Shown: positions 6,962-11,145 of the stretch, in pieces
Position numbering within the stretch: the first letter of the stretch is position 1
Layout: every line of letters begins with the position of its first letter
NCBI GenBank assembly: GCA_021852325.1
Contig: JAJZNM010000105.1
Coordinates: forward strand, 1 to 11,145
DNA length: 11,145 nt
Direction of reading: 5' to 3'
From: Pseudomonadota bacterium
GTDB lineage: Bacteria > Pseudomonadota > Gammaproteobacteria > JAKAQQ01
Notes under the pieces: generated by a model
The model's input: only the letters and a program-made list of their open reading frames with translations
The model's database searches: none
What the model was told of the DNA's origin: nothing
Program-made: the position numbers and the translations under genes

Positions 6962-7775
6962 GCGTCGCCTCGAAGATCCGGATCACGTCCCGCGTTTCAG
7001 CCACATCATGGGTCCGGACGAGCCGTGCCCCGGATTCGAGCGCGAGCATGGCCGCCGCAAGACTCCCGGCCAGGCGCTCGCCAGGTGCACGCCCGGTCAG
7101 CGCGCCGATCAACGACTTGCGCGACAACCCCACCATGAGCGGATAGCCGAGGCCAGACAGGTGCCCGAGCCCGCTCAACAGGGCGAGATTGTGCGCCTGG
7201 GTTTTCCCGAATCCAAAGCCGGGATCAACCGCGATGTCGTCTCGTGCCACCCCCGCCGCCTGGGCCGCTTGTGCGCGCCCGTCCAGATCGCGCGCCACCT
7301 CCTCGAGGACATCCTCGTAGACGGGATGGTCCTGCATGGTCCCGGGTTCGCCCTGCATGTGCATGATGCAGATCGAAACCCGGAGCCGGGCGACGGTCGC
7401 GAGCGCACCGGGGTGGCGGAATCCCCGAACGTCGTTGATCACCCGGGCACCGGCTTCGTGGGCGGCCTGCATGATCTCGGGCTGACTTGTGTCAACCGCC
7501 ATGGGCAGGGTAACTTCCCGGGCAACCGCCGCGATCACCGGGAGGACCCGCCGCCGCTCTTCCTCGAGCGGCACGCGCCGGGCGCCCGGCCGGGTCGATT
7601 CACCACCGATCTCGATGAGGTCGGCACCCTCATCGGCCAGTTGATGGGCATGCGCCACGGCGCGACCGACGTCGGCATAGCGCCCCCCGTCATAGAAAGA
7701 ATCGGGTGTCACATTGAGCACCCCGACCACTCTCGGGTGGTCGAGGTCGAGGCCCGCCCAGGACAAGGCGTGCAC
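6936..7775 (-). CDS. folP: Dihydropteroate synthase
   Basis: FolP condenses 6-hydroxymethyl-dihydropterin pyrophosphate with p-aminobenzoate to give dihydropteroate in folate synthesis; it is the sulfonamide target. The 279-residue product has the standard TIM-barrel landmarks: GVLNVTPDSFYDGG (18-31), IGGESTRPGA (56-65), DTSQPE (95-100), INDVRGF (113-119), VDPGFGFGKT (183-192), VGLSRKSLIGALTGR (215-229) and RTHDVAET (254-261). The start is GTG at 7775, five bases after the ftsH stop, with only a weak GAGA-like upstream site. That placement suggests dependence on ribosomes finishing ftsH. The 3' end overlaps glmM if glmM starts at 6961. The ftsH-folP-glmM order is conserved in Gammaproteobacteria. 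Confidence 0.95.
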   Translation of the reverse strand: MHALSWAGLDLDHPRVVGVLNVTPDSFYDGGRYADVGRAVAHAHQLADEGADLIEIGGESTRPGARRVPLEEERRRVLPVIAAVAREVTLPMAVDTSQPEIMQAAHEAGARVINDVRGFRHPGALATVARLRVSICIMHMQGEPGTMQDHPVYEDVLEEVARDLDGRAQAAQAAGVARDDIAVDPGFGFGKTQAHNLALLSGLGHLSGLGYPLMVGLSRKSLIGALTGRAPGERLAGSLAAAMLALESGARLVRTHDVAETRDVIRIFEATHGSSPIAA

Positions 7776-7780
7776 CGGTC

Positions 7781-9709
7781 TCAGTGCTGGCTCGCGGGAC
7801 CCCCGATGGTCCCTTCCTTGGCATTGCCGCCGGGCGCGGCAGGCGCCGCCGTGGCGGGCACGCCGCTGCTGCCGGAATCGTCCCAGCCTGCCGGGGGACG
7901 GGGGGATTTACCCGCGAGGATGTCCTGGATCTGGTCGAGACCAATGGTCTCATAACGGACCAGGGCATCGGCCATCATATCGAGGTGGGCCCGGTGGGTG
8001 GTAAGAATCGACTGCGCCGCGGCGTAGTTCCGGTTGATGATGTTGCGCACCTCCTCGTCGATGATGTGGCTCGTCTCGTCCGAAACCTGCTTGTGGCGCG
8101 ACACGGAGTGGCCGAGGAAGACTTCGCCCTCCTCTTCGCTGTACGCCTGTGGGCCGAGCCGGTCCGACAATCCCCACTTGGTGACCATGTTTCTGGCAAT
8201 TTCGGTGGCCCGCTCGATGTCGTTCGAGGCGCCGGTCGTGACCTGGTCCTGGCCAAATACCAACTCCTCCGCCACACGGCCGCCAAAGAGGCTGCAGATC
8301 TGGCTGTCCAAGCGCTGCTTGCTGTAGCTGTAGCGGTCCGTCTCAGGCAGGAACATCGTGACCCCGAGCGCCCGGCCACGCGGGATGATGCTCACTTTGT
8401 ACACGGGATCGTGATCGGGCACATGGAGTCCGACGATCGCGTGACCCGCCTCGTGGTAGGCGGTGAGCAGCTTTTCCTTGTCGCTCATCACCATCGAACG
8501 GCGTTCGACCCCCATCAGGATCTTGTCCTTCGCCTTTTCGAAATCCGTCATGGCCACGACGCGCGAATTTTTCCGTGCCGCGATCAGTGCGGCCTCGTTG
8601 ACCAGATTCATGAGATCCGCACCGGAAAATCCCGGCGTGCCCCGGGCAATGATCTCGGGACGCACATCATCCCCGATCGGCAGCCGGCGCATGTGGACAC
8701 GCACGATCTGTTCACGCCCCCGGACATCCGGCAGGGGCACGATGACCTGCCGGTCGAAGCGTCCGGGCCGCAACAGGGCCGGATCGAGCACATCGGGCCG
8801 GTTGGTGGCGGCGATCACAATCACCCCCTCATTGCCCGAAAAACCGTCCATTTCGACCAAAAGCTGGTTGAGTGTCTGTTCGCGCTCGTCATGCCCGCCT
8901 CCGAGGCCAGCGCCGCGGTGACGGCCGACCGCGTCGATCTAGTCAATGAAGACGATGCAGGGGGCATGCTTTTTCGCCTGCTCGAACATGTCACGGACCC
9001 GCGAGGCTCCCACCCCGACGAACATCTCGACGAAATCGGATCCGGAGATGCTGAAAAAGGGCACCTTGGCCTCGCCCGCGATCGCCTTCGCGAGAAGCGT
9101 CTTGCCCGTTCCAGGTGATCCGACGAGGAGCACGCCACGCGGAATGCGTCCACCCAGGCGCTGGAACTTGCCGGGATCTTTCAGGAACTCGACGAGTTCG
9201 ATGACTTCCTCCTTGGCTTCATCGACCCCAGCGACATCCGCAAACGTGATCCGGACCTGGTCTTCGGTCATGAGCTTGGCGCGGCTCTTGCCGAACGAGA
9301 GCGCTCCGCGCCCGCCGCCGCCCTGCATCATGCTGCGCATGAGCCACCACCAAAGCCCGATCAGGAGCACGAAGGGCAGCACGTTCTCGAGCAGGCTCAT
9401 GAAAAAGGACGGCTCGGGCGGCGGCTTCGCGATGATCCGCACATGATCGCGCTCCAGTCGGTCGAGAAGCGCGGTATTGTTGGTTTCAGGATTGTAGGTG
9501 GTGAAACGCGTCCCCGAACTCAGCTGGCCGGTGACTTTGTTTTCCTGGAGGGTCACACTCGTGACGTCATGGCTGTGCACGTCGCGGATGAACTGTGAAA
9601 ACGTGATCGGTTGCGCCCGCGTGGGGCTTTGTCCGAAGTGCATGACAAAGAAGAAGATGGCCGCGATGACCAATCCCCAAAGCAATGCGGTCTTGAGCTG
9701 CTCATTCAC
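7781..9709 (-). pseudogene. ftsH: ATP-dependent zinc metalloprotease FtsH, interrupted by one in-frame TAG
   Basis: FtsH is the membrane-anchored hexameric AAA+ protease that degrades misfolded membrane proteins and regulatory targets such as sigma-32 and LpxC. The frame spans 642 codons with transmembrane helices at about 8-24 and 104-124, a periplasmic domain between them, Walker A GSPGTGKT (197-204), and Walker B CIVFID at 251-256. Codon 257 (8939-8941) is TAG where the Walker B glutamate belongs; IDAVGRHRGAG and DEREQTLNQLL then follow in the same frame. The C-terminal half is intact: the RPGRFDR arginine region, protease motif HEAGH (419-423), the later ASNDIERAT segment with the expected zinc-ligand Asp, and an Ala/Pro/Gly-rich tail. 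Start GTG 9709 (VNEQLKTALLW) is preferred because GGAGGG lies 9 bases upstream; TTG 9718 is too close to it. As written only 256 residues would be made, with no protease domain. Sequencing error is the leading alternative to a true pseudogene. Confidence 0.93.
8939..8941 (-). other. In-frame amber codon at the Walker B glutamate of ftsH
   Basis: On the coding strand the codons read TTC ATT GAC TAG ATC GAC, giving F-I-D-stop-I-D where nearly all FtsH proteins have F-I-D-E-I-D. A single G-to-T change (C-to-A at plus-strand 8941) turns GAG into TAG. Both flanks are in one frame: the 858 bases between positions 9718 and 8860 are exactly 286 codons. No insertion or deletion is involved. Confidence 0.97.
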
Positions 9710-9751
9710 CGGTATCAACCCTCCGCGCCTCGCCGCCAGCCGGCATCAACC
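9709..9751 (-). repeat. 12-base direct repeat flanking the ftsH ribosome-binding site
   Basis: On the minus strand GGTTGATGCCGG (9751-9740) recurs as GGTTGATACCGG (9720-9709), 11 of 12 bases identical and 31 bases apart start to start. The upstream copy forms the left stem end, the loop and most of the right stem of a hairpin. The downstream copy begins in the last bases of the Shine-Dalgarno run and ends on the first base of the GTG start. The spacing is close to three helical turns. It may be a small regulatory site, a local duplication, or chance. Confidence 0.45.
9719..9724 (-). promoter_or_regulatory. Shine-Dalgarno sequence deciding the ftsH start
   Basis: GGAGGG on the minus strand lies nine bases before GTG at 9709 and directly abuts TTG at 9718. 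A ribosome bound here can use the GTG but not the TTG. That gives an N-terminus beginning with Asn-Glu-Gln after the initiator, as in other FtsH proteins. Confidence 0.7.
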
Positions 9752-9756
9752 GGCTG
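9737..9756 (-). other. Perfect 7-bp hairpin in the rlmE-ftsH gap
   Basis: CAGCCGG and CCGGCTG are exact inverted repeats around a six-base loop (TTGATG on the minus strand), inside the 73-base gap between the rlmE stop and the ftsH start. On the minus strand it is preceded by AAAA and not followed by T, so it would not terminate the operon. Read on the plus strand it is followed by TTTT and resembles a weak intrinsic terminator for antisense transcription, although no plus-strand gene ends here. A role in mRNA processing or stability ahead of ftsH is possible. No clear promoter is visible in the gap. Confidence 0.5.
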
Positions 9757-9782
9757 TTTTCACGGTCCGAGACTCCTCTAGA

Positions 9783-10409
9783 CTACACCAAGCGCCGGTT
9801 GCGCGCCAAAAAATAAACCTCCGCGCTCCGCGCGCGCGAGGCGCGAGGCTTCACGAGCTTGACCCGGGCAAACTCCCCCTCGAGGACCTCCCGCATCACC
9901 GGGCACTCCGATCCCTGGAAAAACTTGACCAGCAGATCCCCACCCGGCGCCAGCCAGGTGCGCGCGAGGTCGAGCGCACACATTCCGAGTTCGAGCATCC
10001 GGGCCTGGTCAACCGATGGATCTCCTGTGATATTGGGGGCCATATCGGATAAAACAAGTCCGATCCCGCCCGGTTCCACTCCCAACGCCCGGAGCCGCTC
10101 GCGGACGACATCGCCCTCGCGGAGGTCACAGGTGAGGATCTCGACCCCCGTGAGCCCGGCCAACGGCAGCCGGTCGATCGCTACGACCCGCCCGGACGGA
10201 CCGGCCACCCGCCGGGCGTACTGGCTCCAGCCCCCGGGCGCGGCACCAAGGTCCACGATGACCTGCCCTGGGTGGATCAAATGCTCCCGCTGGTCGAGTT
10301 CGGCCAGCTTGAAACTCGCCCGTGTGCGATAGCCCTCCTGCCGGGCTTTGCGGACATAGGGATCACGCAGGTGTTCGACCATCCAGCGCCGGTCACGCCG
10401 GGCGGTCAT
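9783..10409 (-). CDS. rlmE: 23S rRNA (uridine-2'-O)-methyltransferase RlmE (FtsJ/RrmJ)
   Basis: RlmE methylates the 2'-O of U2552 in the A-loop of 23S rRNA, using S-adenosylmethionine, late in 50S assembly. The 208-residue product almost matches E. coli RlmE (209). The SAM-binding motif is VDLGAAPGGWSQ (52-63). The K-D-K-E catalytic tetrad is visible as K34 in ASFKL, D122 in SDMAPN, K162 in LVKFFQG, and E197 in SAEVYF. The ATG at 10409 forms an ATGA overlap with the upstream membrane-protein gene. An ATG 93 bases further upstream would add unrelated sequence read from inside that gene. It ends in TAG. E. coli couples rlmE to ftsH in one heat-shock operon; the same adjacency is seen here with a 73-base gap. 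Confidence 0.96.
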   Translation of the reverse strand: MTARRDRRWMVEHLRDPYVRKARQEGYRTRASFKLAELDQREHLIHPGQVIVDLGAAPGGWSQYARRVAGPSGRVVAIDRLPLAGLTGVEILTCDLREGDVVRERLRALGVEPGGIGLVLSDMAPNITGDPSVDQARMLELGMCALDLARTWLAPGGDLLVKFFQGSECPVMREVLEGEFARVKLVKPRASRARSAEVYFLARNRRLV

Positions 10410-10861
10410 GGCACGCGGGTGAGTGCGGCCATCCCCCAGATCTCGAGCGCCATGATCACGGCCAGGAGGATCACCGACAAGGCATGTGCCAGAAAAAACC
10501 ACATTTCATGCCGGCGCACATGGGTCGCGAGCGCCCCGGTCAGTGGCACGATGACCGCCACCCAGACCCCCGACAGAGCAACCGCGGTGCCGAGAACCCG
10601 CGGGCGCGGCACCGGAGAGGCTCGGGAGTGCCTTTGGGGCCCGTGATCTGAAATCCACTGGAAAACAAAGGCCAGGGCGAGCCAGAAGCAAGCGCACACG
10701 CCGAGCACCCCGAAGGTGGTCCCGAGGACGGTTTGCAACAGGGGGCCCGGGGGAAAGCGGTCGATCCAGAAGGGCGCGAGGCAGACCAGGGAGACATACG
10801 ATCCGAACGAGCAGGCGAGCGCAATCACCGGCAGGGCTGCGGCCGGCGCCTGGCTAGTCAT
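10406..10861 (-). CDS. Small four-helix membrane protein, DUF4149-like, function unknown
   Basis: I cannot assign a function. The 151-residue product has four hydrophobic helices at about residues 9-30, 42-69, 88-111 and 119-146. A hydrophilic, arginine- and proline-rich loop at about 71-88 separates the two pairs. The last helix contains H126-A-L-S-V in a FFLAHALSV context, and helix 1 contains a G..V....P.F pattern. Both resemble the DUF4149 family (TMEM205-like), members of which I recall beside greA in other Gammaproteobacteria such as Pseudomonas. That link rests on topology and a few residues only. The ATG at 10861 overlaps the greA stop by 8 bases, and its own stop overlaps rlmE by four. 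This tight packing supports it as a real, co-translated gene. Cysteines cluster in helices 1-2 (C17, C27, C56, C58). Confidence 0.85.
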   Translation of the reverse strand: MTSQAPAAALPVIALACSFGSYVSLVCLAPFWIDRFPPGPLLQTVLGTTFGVLGVCACFWLALAFVFQWISDHGPQRHSRASPVPRPRVLGTAVALSGVWVAVIVPLTGALATHVRRHEMWFFLAHALSVILLAVIMALEIWGMAALTRVP

Positions 10862-11145
10862 AGTGCACTTCACGGATTTCGAGGTGCAGCACCCCGCCGG
10901 GCACCTGCACTTCCACCTCATCTCCCACCAGGCGACCGATCAGGGCACGTGCCAGGGGTGACGTGTTCGAAATGCGGGACAGGCTGAGGTCAGCCTCGTC
11001 GGCACCGACGATCTCATAGCGCAGGGTTTGATCCCGGTCGACATCCAGGACCAGCACGGTCGAACCGAACACGACCCGTCCTTCCGGATGGAGATCGGCC
11101 AGGTCGATCACATCGGCATTGGCGAGCCGATCCTCGATCTCGTGG
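10854..11145 (-). CDS. greA: Transcription elongation factor GreA (partial, 5' end off the right edge)
   Basis: GreA rescues backtracked RNA polymerase by stimulating cleavage of the transcript 3' end. About 96 codons of the C-terminal region are present; the family is about 158 residues, so the start and most of the N-terminal coiled-coil finger are missing. The visible part runs from the end of the coiled coil (IEDRLANADVIDL) through the FKBP-like domain: GRVVFGSTVLVLD, YEIVGADEADLS, NTSPLARALIG, and PGGVLHLEIREVHYD at the C-terminus. These match GreA segment by segment, including the ISxxSPxARxLIG motif. The closely related GreB is less likely given the NADVIDL segment and the gene order. 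It ends in TAG and overlaps the next gene by 8 bases. Confidence 0.94.
   Translation of the reverse strand, partial: HEIEDRLANADVIDLADLHPEGRVVFGSTVLVLDVDRDQTLRYEIVGADEADLSLSRISNTSPLARALIGRLVGDEVEVQVPGGVLHLEIREVHYD

Noticed and set aside
8939..8941. Programmed recoding of the TAG (pyrrolysine or similar)
   Set aside because: The position is an invariant catalytic Glu, not a site where such residues are known. No recoding element is evident, and TAG ends other genes normally here.
7784..9118. Plus-strand open frame of 444 codons opposite ftsH
   Set aside because: It is antisense to the conserved ftsH frame, shows no recognisable domain, and is explained by codon bias.
8861..9709. Frameshift in ftsH as the cause of the split
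   Set aside because: Both halves are in the same frame (858 bases between 9718 and 8860, exactly 286 codons), and translation across the gap gives the expected FtsH residues except at the TAG.
1..11145. Mobile elements, CRISPR arrays, defence or biosynthetic clusters
   Set aside because: Every stretch is accounted for by conserved housekeeping genes on one strand with gaps of at most 118 bases. No transposase, integrase, terminal inverted repeats or spaced repeats were seen.

Overview
The window reads as ordinary chromosomal housekeeping DNA from a GC-rich proteobacterium, most likely Gammaproteobacteria or a close relative such as Acidithiobacillia. That placement rests on gene order: greA, a small membrane protein, rlmE, ftsH, folP, glmM, tpiA, secG, tRNA-Leu(GAG), then nuoABCDEF. 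The greA/rlmE/ftsH/folP/glmM/secG/tRNA-Leu order is a well-known gammaproteobacterial arrangement, and several related lineages place the nuo operon directly after it. Every supported gene lies on the minus strand, so transcription runs from position 11145 towards 1. I see no mobile elements, CRISPR array, phage genes or foreign-looking islands.

Layout in transcription order. The right edge (11145-9783) holds the 3' part of greA (transcript cleavage factor), a four-helix membrane protein resembling DUF4149, and rlmE (23S rRNA 2'-O-methyltransferase). These are chained by short overlaps. A 73-base gap with a perfect hairpin and a direct repeat precedes ftsH (9709-7781). Then come folP (dihydropteroate synthase), glmM (phosphoglucosamine mutase), tpiA (triosephosphate isomerase) and secG (translocase subunit), with gaps of at most 8 bases or overlaps. 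A tRNA-Leu(GAG) with encoded CCA sits 35 bases after secG. After a 118-base gap, the complex I operon runs nuoA, B, C, D, E, F with each stop overlapping the next start; nuoF is cut by the left edge.

The one striking anomaly is in ftsH. The reading frame is intact and conserved from end to end except for one in-frame TAG at 8939-8941. It falls exactly where the catalytic Walker B glutamate (FID-E-ID) should be. One base (A for C at plus-strand 8941) separates it from a normal GAG codon. FtsH is normally essential in this group, so this is a sequencing or assembly error, a very recent lesion, a copy backed up elsewhere, or a suppressed stop. TAG ends greA, rlmE and tpiA normally here, which argues against code reassignment.

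I did not find an undescribed biological system. The remaining observations are modest: leader structure before ftsH and nuoA, a repeated proline-rich SecG tail, and a poorly characterised membrane protein between greA and rlmE.
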